Below are positions 1 to 5,654 of a stretch of 5,654 nt of DNA, one piece after another. Position 1 is the first letter of the stretch; the number at the start of each line of letters is the position of its first letter. The notes below the pieces were generated by a model. That model made no database searches. It had not been told where the DNA came from and saw only the letters and a program-made list of their open reading frames with translations. Source of the DNA: Bacillota bacterium (GTDB taxonomy: Bacteria; Bacillota_I; Bacilli_A; RFN20; CAG-826); assembly GCA_026387995.1 (NCBI GenBank), contig JAPLKQ010000035.1, positions 2,514-8,167 of the forward strand. Reading direction: 5' to 3'. The position numbers and the translations under genes were made by a program.

Positions 1-52
1 TTAAATAGGCATATTTTTACAACCCAAGATAACAATCGAATAAATGACAGAC

Positions 53-57
53 GGAGG
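53..57 (+). promoter_or_regulatory. Ribosome binding site of priA (decides the start)
   Basis: A perfect GGAGG lies 7 bases before the ATG at 65. An earlier in-frame ATG at 44 has no such site in front of it and would put this Shine-Dalgarno sequence inside the coding region, translated as a glycine-rich stretch unlike any PriA N-terminus. The start at 65 also gives the usual PriA beginning, a hydrophobic beta strand followed by a Pro-Phe-Ser-Tyr motif. Confidence 0.85.
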
Positions 58-64
58 TGGTTCA

Positions 65-2260
65 ATGTTACTTCTTGAAGTGCTCATTGAACATGCCACG
101 TTTTCTTTAGACCGTCCTTTTTCCTATGCCTATCATGGTCCCAAGAAAGTCGAAGCCGGATACCGTGTCCTCGTCGATTTCAACCATCGTCAATCCGTGG
201 CCTATGTCCTGAACGTCACCGAGACCGATAAAGCTGTGGCGGTCCTTGAAGAAGAAAAAGGTTTTTCTATCCATGAAATCCTCGATGTCATCGATGAAGA
301 GAAGTTATTGAATCCGGAACTCATGCAGTTGGCCGAAGAAATCTCGAACGCCTATTTTTCGCCGCGGATCGGCGTCCTCCAAACGATGCTTCCGCCGTCA
401 ATGAAACCCAAATTATCCTCCTTGAAAGCGCCAAAAATCGCCTACGATTGCTATGTCGAATTAGTCGATGCTTCCGAGCAAGATCTTACGGACCACCAAA
501 TTGAATGGATGCGTTTATTAGTCCGTGAAAAAAGAATCCTGAAAAAAGACTTCAAGTCTCCCTCTATTTTAAAAATATTACTGAGTAAGGAACGGGTCAA
601 ACTGGCCTACGACGAAAAACAGCGGCTCGTTTTGCCGACATTCTTAGAACAGGCCCCGAAAAAACTGACAGAAGATCAACAAAATGCCGTTGACGCCATC
701 TGGAATTCAAAAGAAGCCGTTTACTTGCTCGAAGGAGTGACTGGTTCGGGTAAAACGGAAGTTTATCTGTCCTTGTCCGAAAAAGTCCTCGCGGCCGGCA
801 AGACCGTTTTGATGCTGGTGCCCGAAATTGCTTTGACCCCTATCATGGTGGAATATTTCATCCGCCGTTTTCATGGGCGCGTCGCCATCTTGCATTCCGA
901 ACTAACGCCGGCTGAAAAGTACGATGAATACAGGCGCATTGCCCGTGGGGAATGCCAGGTCGTCGTCGGTGCCCGAAGCGCCATTTTCGCGCCGCTCGAT
1001 AACATCGGCCTGCTCGTGCTCGACGAAGAACATGTCGAGAGTTATAAACAAGACACGTCGCCGACCTATCATGCCCGCGATATTGCCATCATGCGCGGGA
1101 AGCATTTTGGGGCCAAAGTGGTGCTGGGAAGCGCTACGCCATCGCTTGAATCGAGAGCCCGCGCCATGAAAGGCGTCTATCATTATTTGGCCTTGCCTCA
1201 TCGCATCAACGAGCAGGAAATGCCGGAGACGACCATCGTCGATTTGCTGAACCCACGAAATTTAGACCGTGAATCGGTCATGTTTTCGTTGCTCTTACGT
1301 GAACGGATCAAAGCGACGCTCACCAAAGGCGAACAGGTCGTCCTGCTCGTCAACCGTCGTGGCTATGCGCCTTATATTTCCTGCCGCAGTTGTGGCCATG
1401 TTTTCAAATGCCCAAACTGTGCAATTGCCCTGACCTATCACCGTGAAGACGGCATGCTCAAGTGCCATCACTGCGACCATGTCGAGATGATGCCGGATAA
1501 ATGCCCGGAATGCGGGAGCAAATATTTGTCGAAACAAGGCTTCGGAACTGAGAAAATCGAGGAGGAAGCCCATCGGCTTTTCCCCGGTGTCCGCACCCTC
1601 CGATTAGATAGTGACACGACCAAAGTCCGCAACCGGATTTCCCAGACCCTGGACGCCTTCCGTAATCATGAAGCGGATATGCTTATTGGCACGCAAATGA
1701 TTGCCAAGGGCCATGATTTCCCGAATGTCACGCTTGTCGGCATCGTTTTGGCCGATATTGGCCTCACGCTCCCGTCGTACCGTTCGGCGGAGCGGACGTT
1801 CCAACTGATCACGCAAGCGGTCGGACGGGCCGGCCGCGGGGACAAAAAAGGCATCGCCGTCATTCAAACCTATATGCCGACGCATTATGCGGTCACGCTC
1901 GGCGCGAAGCAAGACTATGAAGCTTTTTTCACTAAAGAAATGGGCATGCGGAAAATCCAGCAATACCCGCCTTATACGTATCTGGTCAGCCTGACGCTCA
2001 GCGGTCATGACGAAGAAGCGGTGGTCACGACCATTTATTCCTTAGCCGAGCAATTAAGCAAGCAACTGGAAGGCAAAGCGACCATTCTTGGGCCGACGGC
2101 CCCTTACATCGCCGTCATCGCCGGCATCCATCGCCGCGTCATTCTCGTCAAGTACAAAAAAGCCAGTGACATCAGCGAGGCCATCACTACGGCCATCGAC
2201 GTGCTCAGCGGCAAGAGCCAAATCAAACTGATGGTCAATGTCGACCCCTATGATTTCTAA
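65..2260 (+). CDS. priA: Primosomal replication-restart helicase PriA
   Basis: PriA is a superfamily 2, 3'-to-5' DNA helicase that recognises stalled or collapsed forks and starts primosome assembly, so that the replicative helicase can be reloaded away from the origin. The protein of 731 residues is close to the E. coli length. Residues 1-110 fit the 3'-end-binding domain (RPFSY at 17-21), and about 115-190 the winged-helix region. Helicase motifs follow: Walker A GVTGSGKTE at 224-232, Walker B DEEH at 320-323 followed by SYKQ and YHARD, GSATPSLES at 355-363, GTQMIAKGHDF at 542-552 and QAVGRAGRG at 584-592. The zinc module between them has eight cysteines in four CxxC pairs (440/443, 449/452, 467/470, 480/483), all present. 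The gene ends with a TAA at 2258-2260. The 54-base gap to the next gene contains no clear terminator, so read-through into it is possible. I see nothing missing or degraded. The start at 65 rests on the ribosome binding site. Confidence 0.97.
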   Translation: MLLLEVLIEHATFSLDRPFSYAYHGPKKVEAGYRVLVDFNHRQSVAYVLNVTETDKAVAVLEEEKGFSIHEILDVIDEEKLLNPELMQLAEEISNAYFSPRIGVLQTMLPPSMKPKLSSLKAPKIAYDCYVELVDASEQDLTDHQIEWMRLLVREKRILKKDFKSPSILKILLSKERVKLAYDEKQRLVLPTFLEQAPKKLTEDQQNAVDAIWNSKEAVYLLEGVTGSGKTEVYLSLSEKVLAAGKTVLMLVPEIALTPIMVEYFIRRFHGRVAILHSELTPAEKYDEYRRIARGECQVVVGARSAIFAPLDNIGLLVLDEEHVESYKQDTSPTYHARDIAIMRGKHFGAKVVLGSATPSLESRARAMKGVYHYLALPHRINEQEMPETTIVDLLNPRNLDRESVMFSLLLRERIKATLTKGEQVVLLVNRRGYAPYISCRSCGHVFKCPNCAIALTYHREDGMLKCHHCDHVEMMPDKCPECGSKYLSKQGFGTEKIEEEAHRLFPGVRTLRLDSDTTKVRNRISQTLDAFRNHEADMLIGTQMIAKGHDFPNVTLVGIVLADIGLTLPSYRSAERTFQLITQAVGRAGRGDKKGIAVIQTYMPTHYAVTLGAKQDYEAFFTKEMGMRKIQQYPPYTYLVSLTLSGHDEEAVVTTIYSLAEQLSKQLEGKATILGPTAPYIAVIAGIHRRVILVKYKKASDISEAITTAIDVLSGKSQIKLMVNVDPYDF

Positions 2261-2284
2261 GTAGAAATCTTAGGCCCGATGAAG

Positions 2285-2295
2285 TAGAATATAAT
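2285..2295 (+). promoter_or_regulatory. Possible -10 element(s) before the metal-tail gene
   Basis: The overlapping hexamers TAGAAT (2285-2290) and a perfect TATAAT (2290-2295) lie in the gap between priA and the next gene. No good -35 box is found at 16-18 bases upstream (the sequence there is around atctta), and there is no TGn extension. A start of transcription about 7 bases downstream would fall beside the ribosome binding site, giving an extremely short leader. It is a candidate only; read-through from priA is an equal alternative. Confidence 0.3.
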
Positions 2296-2302
2296 AGATT
2301 TT

Positions 2303-2307
2303 GGAGG
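2303..2307 (+). promoter_or_regulatory. Ribosome binding site of the metal-tail gene
   Basis: GGAGG with 7 bases to the ATG at 2315, a near-ideal site. It supports this gene as truly translated even though its product is not a recognised protein, and it fixes the start. Confidence 0.8.
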
Positions 2308-2314
2308 ACTTATT

Positions 2315-2998
2315 ATGATCACAGTGTCAATTCTCGGATTAGATCAATACGTCGTTGGCCATTACTCCGGCGAAGTGAGTCAAAGACTCGCCAAGCTTTA
2401 CGAGACCAGCAATGACGACCTCATGTTTTATGCGCCGGACAGCTTTCTTTTCCACGACGGCGTCGAACAAACCTCATGGAACGTCTTGGTTCGCGTGAGC
2501 GCTCCCGCTAAGTTCAAACGGCTCCAAGAAGTCGTCGCTAAATTCATCATTGGCACGCTCGAAGGCGTGGCTATCCATATCGCTGTCGAATTCTCCTATT
2601 TCAAAGAAGAAGACCACTACGAAAAAATCAACAAGGAATATCCCCGTTTCATTACCGACGAAAACCTTGTTTATGCCGATAAGACCATCGAAGAAATGGA
2701 AGACGAGGAAGAGCCCGAGATTTATGAAGGCAATGTCTTTGCCGATTTAGACAAAAAACTGGCCGAAGCCGGAAAGACGAAACAGCCCACCCCGCCTGAA
2801 CATCATCACGGTGATGAGAAAAAAGCCTGCTGCGCCGATGACGCCACCTGCGCTTGCCATGGCGAAGGTCAAGAAAAAGGCTGTGACGATGATGCCGATT
2901 GTGACTGCCATCACGATGAAAAAGGCGAATGTTGCGGTGGCGAGCATGCCCATGAGAAACCTATCCAACACGCCCCTTCGAAACCGAAAAAGAAATAA
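2315..2998 (+). CDS. Hypothetical protein, tautomerase-like N-domain and Cys/His-rich metal-binding tail
   Basis: I do not recognise a named gene. Three parts can be seen in the 227 residues. Residues 1-112 look like a small alpha/beta domain: strand (ITVSIL), helix around 20-32, strands with FLFHDG and WNVLVRV (55-61), a helix at 66-83, a final strand and FKEEDHYE (96-103). This order recalls the tautomerase/MIF-like fold and the DUF1904 family, from memory and without a search; the catalytic N-terminal proline of tautomerases is absent (M-I-T). Residues 113-155 are an acidic, helical linker (EEMEDEEEPE at 126-135). Residues 163-219 form a hydrophilic tail with nine Cys (172, 173, 179, 181, 190, 196, 198, 206, 207) and nine His (163-165, 182, 199, 200, 211, 213, 219), ending in a basic KPKKK. 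Such tails in SlyD or some trigger factors bind Ni or Zn, so metal binding or storage is a reasonable inference. There is no signal peptide or membrane segment; it should be cytosolic. It stands where def-fmt usually lie and is closed by a terminator. Confidence 0.85.
   Translation: MITVSILGLDQYVVGHYSGEVSQRLAKLYETSNDDLMFYAPDSFLFHDGVEQTSWNVLVRVSAPAKFKRLQEVVAKFIIGTLEGVAIHIAVEFSYFKEEDHYEKINKEYPRFITDENLVYADKTIEEMEDEEEPEIYEGNVFADLDKKLAEAGKTKQPTPPEHHHGDEKKACCADDATCACHGEGQEKGCDDDADCDCHHDEKGECCGGEHAHEKPIQHAPSKPKKK
2837..2911 (+). repeat. Diverged tandem repeat coding the CxDDAxCxCH metal motif
   Basis: Two 24-base copies (2837-2860 and 2888-2911), offset by exactly 51 bases, match at 17 of 24 positions by my count. 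With the preceding codon they encode CADDATCACH (residues 173-182) and CDDDADCDCH (190-199). The offset is 17 codons, so the frame is kept. A partial third unit may follow (Cys206-Cys207, His211, His213). This suggests growth of the tail by internal duplication. Confidence 0.65.
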
Positions 2999-3017
2999 GA
3001 AAATCTCAGCGTTTACT

Positions 3018-3044
3018 AAAACGACCAATAAAATGGTCGTTTTT
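3018..3044 (+). terminator. Intrinsic (Rho-independent) terminator
   Basis: A perfect 10-bp inverted repeat, AAAACGACCA (3018-3027) and TGGTCGTTTT (3034-3043), encloses a 6-base loop (ataaaa) and runs into TTTTT (3040-3044) followed by a pyrimidine-rich stretch. It begins 20 bases after the stop codon of the metal-tail gene, so it should end that transcript and isolate the operon that starts at 3096. On the opposite strand the run of T after the stem is only four long, so it is mainly a + strand terminator. Confidence 0.88.
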
Positions 3045-3066
3045 CCTTTAATTTCTCGTCGTTTTT

Positions 3067-3075
3067 TGTTAGAAT
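3067..3075 (+). promoter_or_regulatory. Possible extended -10 promoter of the rsmB-like operon
   Basis: TGT followed by TAGAAT forms an extended -10 (TGn plus five of six matches to TATAAT). The hexamer 17 bases upstream (TTTAAT, 3047-3052) is a poor -35. A promoter is expected here because a strong terminator lies just upstream. The predicted transcription start near 3082 would coincide with the ribosome binding site at 3081-3086, which leaves almost no leader; this weakens the call unless very short leaders are normal in this organism. Confidence 0.4.
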
Positions 3076-3080
3076 AACAT

Positions 3081-3086
3081 AAGGAG
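3081..3086 (+). promoter_or_regulatory. Ribosome binding site of the rsmB-like gene
   Basis: AAGGAG with 9 bases to the ATG at 3096. It is the only good site in the three-gene operon; the two genes downstream have none and seem to rely on translational coupling. Confidence 0.75.
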
Positions 3087-3095
3087 CGTGAGATT

Positions 3096-4364
3096 ATGGA
3101 AGCATTATTAGCAGCGCGCGACGCTTTACGAGAGATCGTACAAAACGACACCCTATTCACGACCGCCATCAAAAAGACCTTTTCAAGCCACCCGTTATCG
3201 GCTGAGGATGAGTCTTTTGCCCGGACGGCCTTAAGTTCCACCCTTCACCATTATCTCTTGCTGAACCGTCTCGTTGACGATGCCGAGTTATCCTTGAGCA
3301 TTGACCAACGTTGTCTCCTCTTGATTGTCTTAGGCAATGAAATCTTTTTGAAACGTCGCTTAGACGACGTGGCCCTCAAAGCCGCGAAAAAAGAATTAAT
3401 CTTAGCTGATAACAATTTAACCGAAGAACGCCTTGAGGCTTTTTTGTCATCCGCTATCAAAGACGGCAAAATCATTCCTCCCGAAATTGATGAAAACTCC
3501 GTTGAATACTTATCTTTTAAATACAACACCCCCCAATGGCTGATCCATATGTGGCAAAAGCATTTTGGCCGTCCCGTGACCACCAAAATTTTGTCGGCCA
3601 ACGCCCGCCCGCTCATTCAGGCGTGCCGCGTGAACACGTTACTCACCACCCGTGAAAAAGTCCTGGAAGATCCCGATTTCATCGAAGGTCCCATCGAGAA
3701 CACGGTCATTTACCGCGGCCGTACGCCGCTCAAGAAAAAAGCCCAATACCTAGACTGCTCGGTCTTTCAGCAACGCTTAGGCGTTAAGAAAATCATCGAT
3801 AATTTACCGATGCCGCCTAACGGTTCCTGCTTGATTTATGAGGAACGGCCGAACGCGTTCTATATCGAGATGGCCGTTCATACCAACAACGAGATTTTCC
3901 TCAGTGTCGCCGCCAATAGCATGGAACGCCGCTTAGATATAAGGAAAGCCGCCCGCGATTATCACATCGCCCACATCGAAGTCTTCGAAAGCACCCCTGA
4001 ATTATTGATTACCCATATCTCGGCACCTGTCGATTGCGTGATTTGTTTGCCGGAATGCTCGAAATTCGATCTCATCCGCAGTTTGCCGGATTTCTTCATC
4101 CACTTCCATCAAGCGAGCCTTGATACCTTGATTACCAAACAAAAATTGGCTATTCAGGAATGCTCCCGGTTCGTGATGGACGGCGGCGCTTTACTCTATT
4201 CCGTCAACACCATCAACAATAAGGAAGGGCACTTCGTCGTCATCGATTTCCTTTCACACCATCCGGAATTCGTCCTCGACAACGAACGCCAATTCTTGCC
4301 ATTCGAAGAATACAACGTTTCTTCCTACGCAGCCTTGCTGAGAAAGTCGACGGTCAAAAAATGA
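3096..4364 (+). CDS. rsmB: RsmB-family (Fmu/Sun) protein, probably catalytically inactive
   Basis: By synteny (just before rlmN) and layout this is a homologue of RsmB, which methylates C967 of 16S rRNA to m5C. Its 422 residues are near the usual 430-450. Residues 1-130 fit the NusB-like RNA-binding domain; 144-182 match the region before the methyltransferase fold (TPQWL, W153, RVNT at 178-181); 225-405 follow the Rossmann-type domain to its end (DGGALLYS at 362-369). The key residues are gone. The SAM loop, normally DxCAAPGGKT, reads IYEERPNAFY (247-256). The acidic SAM-ribose residue appears to be Asn274. The DAPC motif is LPEC (318-321), keeping Cys321 but losing Asp and Pro. The nucleophile of the TC motif is Asn371 (YSVNTIN). 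The frame is open throughout with ordinary codon use, so it does not look like a decaying pseudogene. I infer an RNA-binding or scaffold role rather than methylation. The symbol marks homology only. TGA at 4362-4364 overlaps the rlmN start. Confidence 0.85.
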   Translation: MEALLAARDALREIVQNDTLFTTAIKKTFSSHPLSAEDESFARTALSSTLHHYLLLNRLVDDAELSLSIDQRCLLLIVLGNEIFLKRRLDDVALKAAKKELILADNNLTEERLEAFLSSAIKDGKIIPPEIDENSVEYLSFKYNTPQWLIHMWQKHFGRPVTTKILSANARPLIQACRVNTLLTTREKVLEDPDFIEGPIENTVIYRGRTPLKKKAQYLDCSVFQQRLGVKKIIDNLPMPPNGSCLIYEERPNAFYIEMAVHTNNEIFLSVAANSMERRLDIRKAARDYHIAHIEVFESTPELLITHISAPVDCVICLPECSKFDLIRSLPDFFIHFHQASLDTLITKQKLAIQECSRFVMDGGALLYSVNTINNKEGHFVVIDFLSHHPEFVLDNERQFLPFEEYNVSSYAALLRKSTVKK

Positions 4365-5398
4365 TCAACCTCTACGGCCTCGAAATCAAAAAACTTGAAA
4401 CTTTGATGGCCGCGGAAGGGCAAAAACCTTATCGGGCGACCCAACTTTATACTTGGATCTATGAAAAAGGCGCCACGTCGTTTGACCAAATGACCGATGT
4501 TTCTGCCAAATTCCGCGAAGTCCTCAAGGCGAAGTACTGCCTTGAGATTCCCAGCGTCTTCGTGCGCCAAGATAGTGCCGACGGCACCATGAAATTGCTT
4601 TTGAAACTCAAAGACGAAAGCAAAGTGGAAGCGGTGCTCATGCGTTACAACTATGGCAACGTCATCTGCGTCACCTCGCAAGTGGGATGCAACATGGGCT
4701 GTAGTTTCTGCGCTTCCGGTTTACTGAAAAAGACGAGAAACCTGACGACCGACGAAATGGTCGGGCAGGTGCTCGTCGTCAATAACCTCTTACGTGAAGC
4801 CGGCGGGGGACAGCGCGTCACCCATATCGTCGTGATGGGGACCGGCGAGCCCTTCGATAATTACGACAACGTCCTCGATTTCGTTCGCATCGCCAATCAC
4901 CCGAAAGCCTTGGCCATCGGCGCCCGCCACATTACTGTGTCGACGTGCGGATTGCCCGACCGCATCCGCCAATACGCCCGTGAAGGCTTACAAATCAACC
5001 TCGCCATCAGCTTACACGCCGCTAACGATGAAATCCGTAGTAAAATCATGAAGATCAACCGCGTTTATCCCTTAGATCAATTGATGTCCGCCGTCAAAGA
5101 ATATGAGCAGTTGGCCGGCCGCCGCGTCACCTTCGAATATATCCTATTGGCTGGCGTCAACGATTCGCTCCATGATGCCGACGAATTATCCGATTTAATC
5201 CGTGGCACGCTCGCTTACGTTAACCTCATCCCTTACAATCCCGTGATTGAAAACCTATACGAAAGATCCAGCGACGAGAAGGTTCATGCCTTTCTTGACC
5301 GTTTGACCAAACGTGGCGTGACCGCCACCATCAGAAAGGAGTTTGGCACTGATATCGACGCCGCCTGCGGGCAGCTCCGCGCCAAGCACAGCCTATGA
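4361..5398 (+). CDS. rlmN: Dual-specificity rRNA/tRNA adenine-C2 methyltransferase RlmN (radical SAM)
   Basis: RlmN uses radical SAM chemistry to make m2A2503 in 23S rRNA and m2A37 in certain tRNAs, which affects decoding and peptidyl-transferase function. The 345 residues are a typical length. Residues 1-85 are the N-terminal accessory RNA-binding region (PYRATQLYTWIY at 23-34). The cluster motif is C110-x3-C114-x2-C117, in CNMGCSFC. Further family motifs are GTGEP at 160-164, NYDNV at 167-171, VSTCG at 193-197, SLHA at 217-220 and IPYNP at 290-294. C-terminal DIDAACGQLR (331-340) carries Cys336, equivalent to the methyl-carrying Cys355 of E. coli. A conserved glutamate before the radical SAM core (Glu90) is also present. 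The usual GMGEP reads GTGEP, a mild change. The ATG sits in an ATGA overlap with the previous gene and has no clear ribosome binding site, so coupled translation is likely. All motifs needed for activity are seen. Confidence 0.96.
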   Translation: MINLYGLEIKKLETLMAAEGQKPYRATQLYTWIYEKGATSFDQMTDVSAKFREVLKAKYCLEIPSVFVRQDSADGTMKLLLKLKDESKVEAVLMRYNYGNVICVTSQVGCNMGCSFCASGLLKKTRNLTTDEMVGQVLVVNNLLREAGGGQRVTHIVVMGTGEPFDNYDNVLDFVRIANHPKALAIGARHITVSTCGLPDRIRQYAREGLQINLAISLHAANDEIRSKIMKINRVYPLDQLMSAVKEYEQLAGRRVTFEYILLAGVNDSLHDADELSDLIRGTLAYVNLIPYNPVIENLYERSSDEKVHAFLDRLTKRGVTATIRKEFGTDIDAACGQLRAKHSL

Positions 5399-5654
5399 GA
5401 AGAAAAGGAAAATTCTGTTATCGGACCGACGTCGGCCGCGTCCGCCTTACCAATGAAGACCAAGCCATCGTTTTAGCCAATGCCCAAGGGGACATTTTAA
5501 TGGTCGTCTGCGATGGCATGGGCGGACATAATAAAGGCGACTTAGCCGCAAAGATGACGATTGATATCGTGTCTAAGGAATTCCGCGATAAAGCCGGTTT
5601 CATCAATATCACGACCGCCAAGTGGTGGCTCTACAAAACCATTAAAGACGCCAA
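5395..5654 (+). CDS. prpC: PP2C-type Ser/Thr protein phosphatase, partial (5' part only)
   Basis: This is the N-terminal part of a PPM/PP2C metal-dependent phosphatase of the PrpC/Stp type, which removes phosphate from Ser/Thr residues and usually opposes the PASTA kinase PrkC/Stk encoded next to it. The 86 complete codons visible before the window ends show TDVG (11-14), NED (20-22) and the signature DGMGGH (40-45), whose Asp40 and Gly41 belong to the metal site, followed by KGDLAA. The reading frame runs open to the last base, so the gene (normally about 240-250 codons) continues outside. The ATG overlaps the rlmN stop as ATGA (5395-5398) and has no clear ribosome binding site, which suggests translational coupling. 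The order rlmN-prpC is the standard Bacillota one; a PASTA kinase gene would be expected next, beyond the window. Confidence 0.93.
   Translation, partial: MRRKGKFCYRTDVGRVRLTNEDQAIVLANAQGDILMVVCDGMGGHNKGDLAAKMTIDIVSKEFRDKAGFINITTAKWWLYKTIKDA

Noticed and set aside
1..52. Promoter or tail of an upstream gene in the first bases
   Set aside because: AT-rich with several loose -10-like strings, but none with a spaced -35 or TGn extension, and too short to show an upstream coding end. I see nothing firm there.
44..64. Earlier in-frame ATG at 44 as the priA start
   Set aside because: It lacks a ribosome binding site, and the seven extra residues (MTDGGGS) come from translating the GGAGG of the start at 65.
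1295..2008. Minus-strand open frames of 92 and 134 codons within priA
   Set aside because: They lie wholly inside a complete, motif-confirmed gene on the other strand and show no recognisable protein features.
2252..2269. Hairpin gatttct/agaaatc across the priA stop codon as a terminator
   Set aside because: Only a 7-bp AT-rich stem with a 4-base loop, and no run of T follows; it is too weak to call.
2811..3077. Second + strand frame of 88 codons in the tail region, or a frameshift there
   Set aside because: It is a Met/Lys/Thr-rich translation of the GATGA-type tail repeats in another frame, runs through the terminator and has no ribosome binding site. The main frame closes cleanly at 2998 just before the terminator, so no frameshift is needed.
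2747..3241. Minus-strand open frame of 164 codons across the terminator
   Set aside because: It overlaps two well-supported + strand genes and their terminator, and its sequence looks like the antisense of the Cys/Asp-rich tail. It is a shadow.
3096..4364. Pseudogene call for the rsmB-like gene
   Set aside because: There is no stop, frameshift or truncation; length, ribosome binding site and gene overlap are intact. Only the active-site motifs differ, which fits a pseudoenzyme better than a pseudogene.

Overview
The window holds one strand of closely packed genes, all on the + strand, from what looks like a Gram-positive (Bacillota or Mollicutes-related) chromosome. The reasons are the gene order priA ... 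rsmB-like - rlmN - PP2C phosphatase, which matches the well-known Bacillota cluster (coaBC-priA-def-fmt-rsmB-rlmN-prpC-prkC-rsgA-rpe in Bacillus subtilis), the strong GGAGG-type ribosome binding sites, and a U-rich intrinsic terminator. TGA is used as a stop for two genes, so the Mycoplasma/Spiroplasma code (TGA = Trp) does not apply. Base composition is not strongly AT-rich. A finer placement (Erysipelotrichia, Acholeplasma/Izemoplasma-like or uncultured relatives) would be a guess.

Layout: 1-64 is a short AT-rich leader with the priA ribosome binding site. 65-2260 is priA, the replication-restart helicase, with all expected motifs and an eight-cysteine zinc module. 2315-2998 encodes an unrecognised 227-residue protein: a compact alpha/beta N-terminal domain that resembles the tautomerase/DUF1904 type, an acidic linker, and a striking Cys/His/Asp-rich tail likely to bind metal. 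It sits where def and fmt are normally found. An intrinsic terminator follows at 3018-3044. 3096-4364 encodes an RsmB (Fmu/Sun) homologue with its NusB-like and methyltransferase-like domains in order, but the SAM-binding and catalytic motifs are lost although the reading frame is intact. 4361-5398 is rlmN, apparently fully active. 5395 to the window end is the start of a PP2C-type Ser/Thr phosphatase (prpC/stp).

The last three genes form a tight operon: each stop overlaps the next start by ATGA. The terminator separates this operon from the metal-tail gene. The cluster mixes replication restart, ribosome/tRNA modification and Ser/Thr signalling, as in other Bacillota. The two unusual points are the apparently non-catalytic RsmB-like protein, coupled to an intact RlmN, and the metal-tail protein that replaces def-fmt.
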